The notes: a model not told the origin generated them from the sequence alone. A stretch of DNA of 64,000 bases from Phoronis australis (GCA_002633005.1 NMRA01000539.1:34559-98558), one strand, 5' to 3'. Shown: positions 35,916 to 50,900, counted from the stretch's first letter. Numbers and translations: made by a program.

Positions 35916-35940
35916 ATGGCAGACGACGATGATGTACCTG
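35916..35940 (+). CDS. AKT1S1: AKT1S1 exon 1
   Basis: It encodes MADDDDVP plus one base of an Ala codon, donor CCTG|gtgagt. Only 25 coding bases precede a 10.3-kb intron. The link to exon 2 rests on phase, the strong donor and the start context. Confidence 0.8.
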
Positions 35941-38900
35941 GTGAGTCTTAGTGTCATTTTCTTCTTAAATAGTGGCTACTTTGGCACGAATGCGACACAG
36001 AGAAAAGCGTCAGAGCTTAACCTTTGTTGCCGATATGAAATGATGCTTGGCTTTTGCTTATTTTATCAAATAAAGGGCCCAGAAAGTAATGCCTTCCGAT
36101 AAAATGCCTTGCGCGTCGTAAAGTCGACAAGTTTTACTTGTTATTAGCAGTTCCAGAGTTCTAAAGTAAAGAAGTGTGGCGTTTAGAGCTTCATTGCCCC
36201 AGGTGACACCTTTCGAAGTTATGTTTTGNAGGTGGCTACTCAGGATGGTCAATCATAATGGTAGAAATGAGAATTGCAGCAGTTCTGAAAAAAAACTCTA
36301 AAGAAGCATTGTTGTGCAATTCTAACATTTCAGGTGTTTTTGCTACAAGCCAAACTAAGTGCAAGCGGAAGCACTCTGCTAAATTTAACACTTTTGTCAG
36401 TACTGTAGCAAAATAGCCACAATTTGAACTGTTGCATGTGTCATTTCTGCTGGTGCGCCTCTCATGGCAGGTTGAGTTATTCCACTGTCCACAGTTTTGT
36501 TGCCACATTGGTGAATTCAAAGGACATGCACTAGGCACTTGAGGCTTCTGTTTATCATTTCGTTTGTTAATTATTACAGTGAGTAAACATGCTATGACAT
36601 CACTTCAGGGATATTCCTTGACTGCGCCTTTTGCTACATTAAATGCATAAAAAATAAAGAGGTGCAAGTACATTGCGGCAGTGCGCCCCTTGGGTGCATC
36701 TTTTAAATGACAACACCCATCCAAAAATGCAAGATTATAGTCAACTTACAGCGAGTCCAGTAAAACAATGGACTCTGTTCTTTTCTTGATTGCCTTGGGG
36801 GTTTCTGTTTCATATGTTGCCACTTTAATTACACTTTAAGTCTGCTGGGAACAACTTTTGAGAAAAGGCACACTTTTTATCATCAGGTGCGCCCAAAGGG
36901 CACAGGTTCAAACCTGGTCAGGAATATCCCTGTCACCTTCCACTATAATAATTTCTGGGTCATAATCTGTTTTACAGCCGAAAAGTGCATTTTTGGATTT
37001 ATTGAAATTCTTAGCTTGTTTTTGTGATTTCATTGCGAATTAACATTTCTCACCATTGGCTGTAAGTTATTGCTCAAATCAAGGCCAGTGACTATGAAAA
37101 CTATTTTTCTCATGGATATTGTCACTTTAAGTAAGATTCGGGTGGTGAGGGGACAAACTAACAGCTGGCAAAAGTCACCCTATCGTGGACATCATGTCCT
37201 AAAAACTGCTACCAATTTTTGCCTCTGTAGTGAATGAAGCATTAGTCATACACCCATGCCTTGACTGCTTGTGAAAGGACGCCATATGTGTCATACATGT
37301 CTGACCTGGTCATCCCATTCAGTTTTTATTATTCTAAGCCAGGTATTGCGGTTTCTCTGTGAATGAGATGACTTCTGGGTAATAGTGTTAACTTCAGGTT
37401 GTGGCTGAGTGTTCCCAAACTGACCCCACTGTTGCTGGTTGATGGCTGCTTATGAACAGATAGACACATGATTACTGCATATACCACTTCAGTCATCCTC
37501 ATCCTTGGGGGCATGTTTTTCATGATCAGTTTTATGTAAAATCTGAACTAATTTAATCGTACTTATGACTTGTAAGCCCTGGACAAAACCTGGTTGGGCA
37601 ATGGTTGATCAGATGGTCCAATGGAAACTAGGGCTTGAAGTATGATTATCCAGCAAGATCTAGATGAAAAGTTTATAAATCAGTGTAGATTTTTAAAAAA
37701 TTCTCTTATCCTCTAAATATGTTGTTTTTGACAGTCTTTGACTTTTAAGGAATAGATTCATGGCATATTCAAATAGTTGATAAAGTGCTCCGGTGATGAT
37801 GAAGGGTCCAATTGAAGCTTGTTCCTGAACTATGATTACCCTATCTGGACCCTCAGCCAAAAACGTCCCCCCTTAGAAGGCGTGGGCACCTTTCCCCTCA
37901 GGGTGAGCGAAAACCCTCCGTATGCACTTAGAAATTTTGATGAAAACTCAATTAAAGTAGAATACTTTTTGAAAATTCTCTAGGACCTGTAAATGTGGTG
38001 AAGTTTGGCAGGATGTAAACTATAGAAGGTCAGTGATGCCTTTGGTTTCATAGTGATACATGATGACAGTGACTGTGACACTGACAGTGATGAAACACAG
38101 AGTGTAGATTGTTTCTGCACAAACTATTCTTTCTAATAAAAGCCCTGGGATATTTGATTGATTAGTAGGAGTCCATGTAACTCTCTAAGGGCAGATAGAG
38201 GCCGTGTCTTTATTCAGGATTATCACTGCCTGGGAAAACTACGTTTGGAGAATCAATGCTGTATCTGCTCCACACCACCTGTGTTGATTAGCATTCATTT
38301 TAACATTAAGGCCCCTTCACACTGACTTAACTCCTGTCTGAGCGGAGCATTGACGTAAACTGCAAAGTTAACTGAACCGATCATACCGGCTTCGGTAGTT
38401 AACGGACATCGAAGTAAACAGTAGGTGACGCTGTTATCATCGAAGTAATCGCAAGGTAGCGCTGATGCATCGCGTGCATGCTTAGATTTTTTTTAATGTG
38501 AGAACATTTATATGTGCTAATTGACATAAAACTTATTTCTAATTCGATTGGTGATTATTCTTGAGCAAAATATAAGCGACTATTATCGACGGCACTTCCC
38601 TTTAGTTGTTGACGATAACAGTGGCCCGTGGCGATAACTTCAATGGGTCCGAAGTTGACTGTTCATACTGCACCGCAGCGTCCACGCTCTGCTATTAAAT
38701 CCACCTGTTTACTGTGAAGTTGACTGGCGTTGTTAACTTCGATCCAGGACCGACGTTAACCGTTACTGATCGCAACTCCTCAAAACATTGACGCTAGTGT
38801 GAAAGGGCCTTAAGTTAGCTACCCACCAGTTTGTATCTATTGTACTTAGAGGAATACTTGACAAGATTTTGTGACTAGATTACTTAAATTTTTATGTTTC

Positions 38901-41900
38901 ATTTTTTAAAACTTGCAAATTGTTTATTGCTGAGGAGAAAAGGACAAAAAGGAGTGTGTTCTTAGTCTCGTCTAGATGCTGTAACTAATTTGTTTTCATT
39001 AAACATTGATACTTTTTACAAAGGTGAAAATGAAGAGAAATATTCACACTTGAATACATACACACATGCATACTTGTGGTGGAGGTCAATTACTACTCAA
39101 TAATAAAGTGCCTCAATGTAAAATTACCATAGTGGTCCATTTTCGAATTTTAGATTATTGTGAAAAAAATACAAAATTTTGAAATACTCACTAGGACTTC
39201 ACTTTTTAAAGTATGTCAAATTAGGATTTGTGTTTTTAAGATGCTGCCAATAAATATGAAATTTTCGTAGACATACAATTAGATTAATTACGTCTTGTTC
39301 TTCAAGTTTTCAAAAAATATATCTAAATTTGGAAGCTCGTCTGAAATCTGTGTTAAATCAGTATCTAAAAGTTGCTGGGAAGCGCAGCACAATTAGATAG
39401 ACTGCATTACTACATTATATAGTACATGCCAATTTTTTTAAGAATTAACCTCAATTTCCAGCAAATCATCTTACATAGCGTAGTAAATGTAAGCAGCTGT
39501 TGTCCTACCAGGGGTTTGTATTCATTTTCTGTATATGTGGTTTTTATGTTGTTCTTTGTAGGCTCAGTTCCAAACTTCCACATGTGTGTAACATTGTTGC
39601 ATTCCCTTGTTGTATTTGCTGCCTGCATGATGTAACGACTTGCTTTTAGGCCAGAAAAGGGTTAAGGGTTCTGAGGAAGGTTTGAAACACCATGATTTGT
39701 TAAGAGTAAAAAATACCAATACTACATCACTTTCGTTACTTTCATTTGTATTTTCTTTTTTTTTGAAAAAGTAAGCGACTAAAAACTACCACACCACCTA
39801 CTTGATTTTCAAAAAAGAAACTAGAACTAATTATGTTTTTAGTCTAACTCACATGCTTTTGATTGGTTGAAATTTGCCTTCTCTTGGTGCAGTTCTTGGC
39901 TGCAAAACGGGACTGACTGCATGTGCAAGGCATTAGCTGGTATCTCAAGCCTAGGAATTATTTGATACCTGGATCAGCTGATTTGTATTGAAAACCCATT
40001 TGACCTGCCCATTTCTTTATCGTTATGACAAGTGTGACCCCTTGGTTGCCTGCTTACCTGGATGACGTTATCAAACCGCGCCTTTCCAGGTATCAATGAC
40101 ACTGTCAGTGTTATTTGGTGTTATTTTTTTACCGAACCGGATGTAACAAATTATTTTAAAGTTCATTCACAACTGACACTTCCACTCACAGTTCAAATTA
40201 TATTTATTTCTTAAATCATGTCTGTTTGTTTCTTTATAAGAAACGTTAAAATCACTAGTTGCATTTGCATTTGTGGTACTTATTTTTGTGATTTTGAGAC
40301 CAAAAACATAAATATACATCTTGTTTGTGGATGTGATTATAAAATGATAAGTCCGTAAGTTGCTTTAAAATAATTTTGATGTTGATGCAAATTATGGAAC
40401 CAGTATGTCCATGGGGTACTTTACCATGCTACTGGGAATATCACTGTACATATGTAAATTATGTGTTCCTTAGAAGTTAGAGATCGTTTGGCAGTTTTTT
40501 CTCATTTACAATTTACAATTTATCTAGCAGTGCAATTGCAGATTGGTTTGCGTCATATGTAAGACTCTTCATAAATGACGAAATATTGCTAACTTCGGAA
40601 CATCCCACATCAGGAATGGCTGAATGAATTCATATGCAGTTCTACAAATCTAGGAATTGTTATTATGTTCATATTTAGCTGTCACGTAACTACGATTTCT
40701 GTGAAAACAAATTCGAAAAGCTGCATGAAACGAAAACAAAATGTTCATTTAGAAAACTAGCAGCGTTTTTTTAGATTTTGTCTTGAACATTTGTATCAAA
40801 CGAAATTTGGCCGCGGTTACTATTGTTTTGCTATAATCATATATATTTCATTTTTGCTTAATTTTATTAAAAAAACGTAGGTTGCCCAATTAATAGCAGA
40901 CTGACAAAAAGTTCTTCAAATTCAACAAGCTTTCTCTTTTCAGAAAACAAATACTTAAAGCAGAGTCAAATCTGTAGTTTTGGAAATATAGGGCTAATAT
41001 ACATATTGATAAGGACCTCTGTAACCTTACCTTAAAATAGGACAAGTGATGGAATTAAGAGGTCAGGAGTGTGCACTTTAACCAGGTTCTGTGATCCTAA
41101 TTTGTGTTTACTATCAGTTGTTGTCAATAAGGGTTAATGCCCCTTTGGTCTTTACTCTGTACTCTTGTTCAGTAATTTGGGTTATGCGACATTTTTTGCC
41201 ATTTTAAATTTTTTGTATTTTTAGATCTCCTGGAATTTTTTCTGTAGTGTGTTTCAAAATTTATTGTGTTAGGTAAGTGCAATAGATAATATTAATTCTT
41301 GGAAATCGAGTTATCATTAGATCTGGGCAGCAGATAAACATTGCAGGATTGAATTAATGTATAATTGAAACAATACAGTAATGCAACCCTACATATAATA
41401 ACTACATGTTCCTAATAGTTTTTGGTAATTTCCGTGTCTGAAACAACTGATGTTTAGAAAGAATTGATTTGCAAAACTCCTTAGAATGAATATACTATTG
41501 GTGTTTAAAATTTTGGGTTAATTGACATTCAGTATTTAGAAATATTAAAAAATGTTGAAGCTTTGAAAATTGTTTCTGAACTCAATGCGATGTTTATGGT
41601 ATAGGAATTGACATGAATTGGTTGACAGGCAAAGCCTTTTGCATTGTGCACAACAAAACTATCAACTTGTAGTTTGTCCTTATGGTAAAAATCATCGCCA
41701 TGTGACAGAGTTGAGTCAGCATTGGATTCATTGGAACTTTTCAGTTGTCATGAATGTAATAATGGGCTTTAGATCTTGATTCAGTCCACCTCCACTTTAT
41801 ACACCTACGTGCATGCAAAATAACCTGGGTATTATTAAAAACAATTATAATTTATAATTAAATTATCATGCTTGTCAAGTTGGTTATGTCATCAGCAGCA

Positions 41901-44900
41901 ATGTCTGCATTGATGTTAAATTCAAGGAACCACAGTTGAAATCAACATGTTTACAGCAGTCTTTATCTTCATTACATCAGAAAGCTACATTTGCTTGTCT
42001 GTGATTGGCTACTTCTGATCACACCTCTGACCTTGTTAGTCAAGTCAAGACCAGGTCATGGGGTAGCTTCATGGTGGCTGACACGAAGGGGATATATAAG
42101 ACTGTATCGCTGTGTTAGGGTACTGTGTGTACCAACGCAGCACAGTGTTAGGAGTCCGAGGACTGGAGAGTATTGCGAAAAGCGTTTAATGTTTAAATGG
42201 TTTTGGGACGCCCCGCAGTCTGGTTTAAAGGTAATTTTATTGGACAGCTAGCTGGATGTAAGCTCTTATTTGGTTAGGATTTCATCATCTATAGATCATA
42301 TTGTGTATGTAAATGCTAGTGCTTTGGTGTTAGTTCTCTGCTGTGATGTAAGACTGTTAAGAAGAGTGAAAGAGCAAATCACGCCCTCTGAATGACATAT
42401 GAAGTATATGAAGTGATTTTATGCTGGAATAACAAATTTTGTATTTATATTTCATGCACATAAGATGTACCTACTAATGTTTGTGGACAGCCAAGCTTGC
42501 ATAAATTTGCAAGACTTTTTCCATTTCACCTTTTGAAAAGTACAGAATTTTATTTGGAATTTGGATTAAACTTAAAAGGCTTTTTAATTGGTGTTTTAAC
42601 TCACATAAACATCATCTCATGTAGAAGTCTTACAATCTTGATTTTAACCTTAAGCTAAACGTGGAATTGTATTTTCGAGGACTCGTTGCATTCGATGTCA
42701 TCAGAATTTTGCTTTATTAAAAAAGTGTTATGTTTATATTTTTTTGATTTGATTTCTGAAATGTTTTAATTTCCACCTCTGTAGTTGTTGTCAAAACCTT
42801 GAAGATACATAATTATACTTTTTACGTATGCAGCGGGGACTGTGGATAGTTGTGGGTTACATTCTCTAGCAATCAAATTTCAATATTTGCGAGATAATAG
42901 TAAACTGAATTTAAAGGAAGAACACCGAAGTTGGTGGAAAGGATAAAAATATAATCTTCATGTATGACGTGGCGTAACTAATGATTTCTTCCAGAGTCCA
43001 TGATGAATTATTTTCTTAGGCTGCCTTGTTTGAAGGCGGCACTCTTATATGAAATTTTGATATTCATAAAACATCAATCAAAGAATGAATTACAGATTTA
43101 TGTGGCCAAATGAACGTCTGTGTGATTCAGCATAAGTGGTGGTAATTCTGTAATCTTTTCTAAATTATTTTCATCGAAATTAATTTGGCTTTCATTCGTT
43201 TAAAACAAAGTTTGCGTGACGTCTAGCTGTTAATATTTGAGCAGCTTCAGATAGACTTTTGCCTTCAAAAATACCAAAGCTTTATCTTCACTCAAGCCTA
43301 TCATGTTAGCCTATCGTGTTGTGCGAATGCATTTGTTGTGCCCTGGGAGAATTGTGCCGAGAAACGCCTGTACTGGTATGGGGGTTTGTGGGGGTCGTAG
43401 GGTCAAGTAGAGGTGATCTAGTGTTGTGTGCGTCACTACTGATGTTAATATGCCGCATTGCAACACCCTCACCTTGGCCTTGTCATGTCAGTGTATGAAG
43501 ATTCAAGGTATTCCTTACGTCATACACTGTCTACCTGCCAGGTTGCACATAGCCCGTGTGTTATATATTAAGCATGCAAACTGGTAGTTTTAGCAAAACT
43601 ACGTATATCTGCTATTTCTGGCGTGACAGTCATTTCGCAGTTTTGGTTGTGCAAATTTTTGTCATAGTTGCTCATTTTAACTAAAATTAGTGCGATTGCT
43701 ATATGCTTTGAGTGTTATTTTGAACATCATGAGTAATCACTCTGATTTGATAGGAAACTTTAAAAACGACGCTACCTTGTTTTTGGCATTTTTATGCTGC
43801 TAAAAATGCATGTTATATTAATCCATATTTTTTGTATGTATCAGTCAGTACTCAAACTCTTGGAAATCAATAACATGTTGCCTTGTAATTTGGGTTTGCT
43901 GGAATGAATGCTAACAGTCAGGTACATGGAAAAACTTCACCCAGCCGTGTCCTGGAGATGGGGTCAGTGCGAGTGATAGTGGTTTTTATTCTTGTGGATT
44001 TTCAAAGGTTGCTGATAGCCTGGAGTTTTTTTTTGAGTAAATTAAATAGCTTGTGTTGGAAGTTTTTCAAAATTTATACCCATAGTGACGGCTATCACAG
44101 ACGTCAAGGTGATTTCTTTTTAATGCATGCGTGGCAGTTATGTTCTGCAGCGGCTATCTAATAAAAGTGTTTCGTTTCTACCATGTATGCGTGTACTCTG
44201 TATATGCGCCAGTATGTGCGGACATTATTTACGTCAAAGCGCGTGTTGCTCTAAGTACACATGTATACCATAGCAAGGTCACGATTGGTCATATTAAATG
44301 AAGTTGAGTAACTTAGCAACAAAGCGCTTCCAAGAATAGTACAGATTGGCCACCTATACACAGCAATTGTCTTTTAAATTTTGCTGTTACCAGAGTGACG
44401 CCTTTATAAGCTCAGTCTTTTCTTGTAGTGCACTGGTGTTAGTTTGCAGTAAATTTGCAGCTCTGATACAAACCTTGTCTGCTTATAGGATGCTTAGAAT
44501 AATTTATTATACATATCTAACATATGGTGTTTTATGTATTGTTTACAGCCTTTTTTTAAATGTGAAATTAGCGACGCTTATAAGGCTGGTCAAATTGCAT
44601 AACATTCCAAATAAGAAAGTCAGTAGTCAACAGCTTGACCATATTTTTGACTTGCACAAAGCGGGCTGCGTGATGGAGCCTAGAACGAGGCTGTGTTCTA
44701 TACCGCCATTGTTTGCATCCCAGGCTCCACAGTCAGCTGTTAACGTCTCATTGTCATCCTGTAAACCCTGGTTAAGCGCAGTGCTGGCTGCAAAGTTGAA
44801 CCATTTATCATCTCAGAGAAAATCTGCATATCTAGGTTAATGACTGTTGTTAATGATTGGGAATGGAAGGTTTTATTCATAAAATGTCCATGACAGATGT

Positions 44901-47900
44901 TTTGTGGTGCTTTTTTCTTTCAATATAGAGTAGTTACGTTGTCAAAACATTTGGTAGCTGCAAAAGAGCATTGAAATTGTAAAAAAAATTATTTTGTTAC
45001 TTATTTCTATGATAAAGGAAAAAATAAAATTTCACTTGCCTCCCTTGGTCTATATTGGTGAGATTTTGCACAGCTCGTCATTTTTTAAAAATGTTATCTC
45101 TGTGGGTCTTAGCATGCATTGATGTCTGAATGATAACCACATTTATGTAATGTGTTCCAAGAATAGTTTACTTAAACACTTGTTGATGTGAGACAGGTTG
45201 TTCTTCATCAGTTTAGCACACATGTGGGTTACACTTGAAGTTTAGTTTCGCCAAATTTGTCAACATAGATTCTTTCTTCTGTAATAACAAAATTGTATTG
45301 TATTGATGTGATAAATCAGCATTTAAAGTAAATAAATAACACTTAGGGCATTTTTCGCAATTTTTATTAATTGTGAAATCACACTTTATCATTGAAAAAT
45401 CGAGAAATGGCAATTTCAACAATTTTTTGTGCAGATTATCTGAACAATTTATTAGAGAACAGGAAAGTGTGCTTGCAACTGTCGTAGGTGTACAGTGTTA
45501 TGTTCAACTCATAGATTATTGCGCCATCTGGTGTACATTTGCAGTGCGTAATTACAGGTATGCATTTTTGCATGAAAGGAATCCTAAGTGTGTTATATAT
45601 GTGGAACACAGAAATATCCATGTGTCTCTTGATATCTCATTTCTGTCAAGAACAGGTGACAAAGAAATTCTAGCTGGGCTTTACTTAGGTTGGTTTTGTG
45701 ATCGTCTACCTAGACAGTCGTAGAAATCTGTCCTCATTTTGCATCAGTTAGTGTGAATTAGTTTACAAGAAAGACTCCACAGGCATGAGATGGCACCTGT
45801 GTCTATCACTTCTGCCTAATGACTCCTGATCATCTGCCCAATGCATGCTGGGAGAATGGGCTATTCATGCTCTGAACACCCGTCTTGCTGTGATTGGCCA
45901 AGTCTAGATAAGATACTTGGTTCCCTGGAACCTGGATTACACAATGACTGGTCTGGGATTCAGGATAAGGATCAAGCTTCTTATCAAACAGTATTTTTAG
46001 CTGAAGTGTTATAAAGTCCACCTTATTCCAAGGTGCAATGTTAGTTGCAGAATGAACACCTGGGGAATTGCCTTGTAGCTGTCATTCTGTGTTCCTGTCT
46101 ATGGTGGCGCTAGTGGCTAATTCACCAAAATGAGGCGTACGTTGACCACTCATGGTTATTTTTGGACGTTAATACAGTTTTGTATCTTTTGTCTTGTTGA
46201 AGTGTGATTGTTTGTTGGCTGTTGGTGAAAATATTCCCTTTTTTGTTTTAGCTGAAGCAATGAAGCTATCGTGCGACTGTCTCAATGTGGGGATCCACGT
46301 GAGAGGAACGGATTTGCCCCCTTTGGACACAACGTTGTTAGGTAACTGTTTTTTTTAGCATTTTTGGAGTTTGTGTTGCTGCTTTGGTTTTAAGTTTGAC
46401 TTTTTGAAAAATTAGATTTTTCAAATTTTCTGTTCGTGTTATTGAGTTCCGTGTATCAAAAGTCTTTTTTACCATTACAAGCTCTCCCCAGGCTTTGCAG
46501 TAAGAAAATAAAGGCTGCACTCAGGTTTTGGAGTGAGAAAATGAAGACTGCACCCAGGCTTTGCTGCTGTCAGTTGTTCTAGTTTTATTTTAGATGTAGA
46601 AATTTTAATTAAAGACAGTCATTGTTATGTTCTATTTTTCAAAACTGACTAAATTGCTACAAATAGATAATCAGACCGTTACTCAGTGATGCCTGTTTCT
46701 CCAAATGTTAACAACTAGGAAGCTCTTTGTTTGTTTTTGTTCAGAATTGAAAAATTGAACAATAAGATTTCCACCTTTCCACAATCTGCATAAGTTTTTG
46801 CTATTTTGCAAAGTGCAAAGTTGTCAGAGTTGAAATACAAATTCAGTTGATTTTTATTTTCTCTGCAGATCTGAATGAGCTGTGTTTGGAGGAAGAGTTC
46901 TTTAATCTCAAACTATCTCAAGTGCAGCTGGACCTTGAAGGAGTTGCAATAGTAAGTAGTCTACAATAACATGTTGGTTTTAGCTGCAATTTATAGAGAA
47001 AACTCGTTGTAAAGTCCTTAACATCTGGACTCTGGTAATTATTTTCGCCGAAAAGAAGGTGTTCTGTCAGTAATTTTGAAGCAATTCAAATTATATGAAC
47101 ATTATATGTTGAGAATTATTGACGCTTTCATCAGGAAAAATATCCTTCTTTCAAAATTATTAATTCTCTGTTGAGATTCATTTTTTGTCCTTATGTATAC
47201 TGAAAACTACTTGTGTACCTTTTTTCACCTAATATGCAAAGTCATAAATCAAGTTAAATATGTCAGTGGTGTTCCAAAATCTAAATGATTCCCTGAGTCC
47301 CATGGATTATTCATAACATTGATTAGTAAAAGAGTGGTCAGTTTGACAACGTAACCCTGTATTCATTATAGATCATAGACACTCTTTTAACTCCTTTTCG
47401 ATCCCTGTTATTGTCAACAAAATGTTGTGATCAGCTTGATAGTAATAATTTCACAATTCCCATGTTTAAGCAATCTGGCTGTAAGTATGAAACAGAAACT
47501 TATTAATGCTCCTTTAACTTTTTGAATATATTGCATTATGATAATTTTATAAAAGTAGTGCTTCTGTAGCGATTGTTTTCAAAATAATTTAATTTTTTTT
47601 CTTATTTTTATGAAGTTATTGTCGCCGCATTGTTGTCTTGGTTAATGTTGCTGCATACTATTGCCAAAATTCCCCAGGCATGCGAGCTTAGGCCTGAGAT
47701 CTGTAACTCCTCAACTCCCATTTAACATGTGTTTGGGCTGTCAGCAGTAATGGTCAACCCTGAAGTTAAGAAAATACATACCATGCTTTTTGCAAGGGGA
47801 CTCTGAAATTCCTTTTGCTCTGCAAAATCATATGCGCATTCAGCTGTCTTGTTATGTTTTTGCACATTTGTTTAAAGTAAATTGGACTTTAACATATGGG

Positions 47901-50900
47901 TTTACAATCTGTGAAGTGTATCAATTGAAACCTAAGATGAATCCAAAAATAGAAGCCTCTCTCATGTTTTAACCAGCTGGTTTTGTCTCTGGACATAGCC
48001 AAACAGCTCACCAATTAAAATTAACATTAATTGTATTGTATGTATTTTGATGCTCAGAGCAGATGTGGGTAGATATCAAGATGACAACATTTTTTTCAAC
48101 TCTTATTTTTGGTGTTAGCTTGATGTATGTTCACAAACGGAGAATCACCTGATGTCATGATAAGGGGTGTGACCCCTTATCATGACGTGGTGTCGTTACC
48201 TGGCCACCATCTGTTAAAAGTACCTATGTCAGGGGAATGAAAGGTCACGTCTGCTGGTCATGTATTGTGTACTATCTGTTACTTGAGATAATGAGGGACC
48301 CACTTGATATCTGGATATTAAGGATCACTTTGTTCAATATTGAATTTTCGGTTTCTTTCATGAATATACTTACCTATTTAGCACACAATATAGAGGACAT
48401 CTGAAATTTTATTTTGTCAGATTTCTCAAACAAAAATATGTATCAAGACATTTTAGATATCAGTCAGTAGTTATCTCCCCTCTTTTAGTTCCTGTATCTG
48501 TGGTTTAGAATCTGGTGTAATCCTTTTGGAGTGGCCATTTTATCTTGGGAGATAGCTTCGCTTTGATTCATGCCTCATGTTTCCTCATAAAAGCCCGTTT
48601 ATGCTTGAAGGAGGTGTCAAAATTGTCATATGACATAATGATAAATGTATTGTCTTATCTGTTGACTGACTAAGAGATTCGTTAATGTCTTTTGACAGCA
48701 TATCCCTACCATGACCTTACTACACAGTATTGTTTTGAAATTGTCTGATGATTTCCACATGCTGTCTCTGAGTTGTTGATGAGTTCCCCTGCCAGCAACA
48801 TCTTGGCAAATATTGCAAAATAAAAACAATTCAAACGGTAATACAACCGACCTTGTTTTCTGTCTGGCCTCAGATATAGCTTCATATTCGTGTTGGTTTG
48901 AGCATGGCAATTAAGTTTTCGAAAAAGGTTAACCAAATATTGTGGCAGTCATCTCGGTTCATTGATGATGTGTAAAAATGCGAAGTATATCAGAAGAAAT
49001 TAATAGCAAATCAAATGAGAATTTGTGAAAATGCTGTAGAATTTTCATCACTTTTTGTCTTTTAAAAATGCATCTCGTGAACTGCAAAGCTCTATTTTAT
49101 TTAATTTCAGGAGCACAAGTATCTTGTGAACCATCAAACCATCTGTGATTATGTGATCCACCGTTGTGAAAACTGTCAGATGTGGACGCACGCCACCAAA
49201 ATGGGCGACAGTAGCGGCAAGTTGCTGATCAATGCCAGTTTACTAAAGGTCAGTAGACTGTCTGTCACCTCAGGCGCAATACGTTGTTATACTTGGACAC
49301 TGACTCTTAAATTTTGTTCATATTTGGGTTACTGTGCAAGTCATATCTCAGAAGTGTCCGTTTCAATTCAAATGAAACATCCAGATATTATTATGCTTGT
49401 TGCACTCAGTTCTGCAATATAATGTTAAGATTGGTTTTATACTGTGCTTTTGTATGAAAACCAATCACATCTGGAGTTGTGCATTGTAACTGATTAGATA
49501 CTTGGAAGGGGTGCTAAAAAGTTAGTGGCATACCCACACTCTTGCCTTGGTGGAGTGTGCTGGGCAACATTGTAAATTAGACTATTGATAGTTGCATCAT
49601 GTCGTTGTATCGTGTCAAAGTTGTCCCATTAATGGTCACATAATGTATGTCTTAGTAATGGTACTTTGCCTGGTGCCTTTGTGTGATCATTTGCTACACT
49701 CTGCATCTTTATAAGCTGGACTGAACGAACTCTTAGGTTGCTTTCCACTTGTAAATGACCATCTTTTATTGGGTTTTACCATGAACTTACAAAATGCGAT
49801 AGTGCCATAGATCTGAGCTTTTCTGATCGTTGATAGTTGTGATTGGTTACACAAGGAGACGATGCTCATAACTCTACAGTTGCTTATAATTATCCTTTTG
49901 TGAGCCACCATAATTAAGCAGTTGGTAGATTTTATGAAAAATAGTGATTACACGCATTTTAAGTCTGCAAGAAATTTAGTTATATTCACCACCATCTTGT
50001 TTTATGCATTATGATGAAGTCCCAATGTCGAAATGTTAAAATATTTTCTGATGTCTCTTCAGTGATGATTTACGTTTCTTGGGTTAGCCATAGATTACTG
50101 TTTCCATCGCATTAGTTCTAAAACTTTGCACAAGTCCACATGGCAGGTTAAGTTGAGAAGAAACGAGTTGAAATTCTTCTGTTTCTCATTCAGGATGGCA
50201 GCAGCACCGAGCGTCTGCGCAGCTCATCCGACTACTCGCAGCTGTTCCGCATCGTGCTGCGCCGTCGCCATGACGACAATCGTCCGCCTGCAAACGGCTC
50301 ACACTACGATTCGCTGCAGTGCACGCTTGCTGACATCCAGCGCAGACTGACACGCTACCTGGTGGAGGAAGAAGCAGCTATGGAGGAGAGGATCCGCGAG
50401 TTTGAGGAGAAGCAACGAGCTGAGTACACGCAGGTGCGAAGCCGCGCACAGCAAGAGAAAAACGATCTTGTCAGGTTAGTACCTTAAAGTGCTGTCATGT
50501 TTGTGCTCATCTTGACATCTTGATGAAACAACCTCGCAACAGGTGGAAAGGGGCATCACTGTTCTTGACATTTTTGGCAAAAGCTTTGCATTGTGTGATT
50601 TAGTTTTCATTTTATTTCTACAATTTCGAAACCAGTGCGCCCAAAAGCCATCAATAGGTACTTTAAAGTTGAGTTCAGATTGCAAGTTGCCTTGAGGTAA
50701 TTTGCCCATTGTAACCCGGATGAGGTCAACTTCCCAGCACAATACATCCACACTGTGACAAAATAATGTAATCTGACCAAAGTTTCTCAGTGGGCCAAGA
50801 TGGCGTTCGGATACAACTTGTGCTGTTTAACATGTCAGGATTATCCTGATCAAATGTATTGTTAGTAAAATGCTGTGAAGGCTCTGGTAATGATGTCACA

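Larger units (their letters stand above)
35941..46251 (+). other. AKT1S1 intron 1 (10.3 kb)
   Basis: Non-coding as far as I can see. It holds a single N at 36229, diverged repeats near 37.6–38.0 kb, a TTAA-flanked inverted-repeat element at 38306–38813, one dispersed-repeat core near 45030 and CTCF-like words near 46103. The longest open frame (44346–44840) lacks an ATG at its start and has no recognised domain. Confidence 0.7.

Noticed and set aside
36655-36920. Possible inverted-repeat element with GTGCGCCC words
   Set aside because: The two GTGCGCCC segments are only loosely complementary, and I could not define ends or target duplications.
44346-44840. 164-codon plus-strand open frame in AKT1S1 intron 1
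   Set aside because: It begins with TTG rather than ATG, resembles no family I know, and has no splice or promoter context. It is probably chance or a decayed element.
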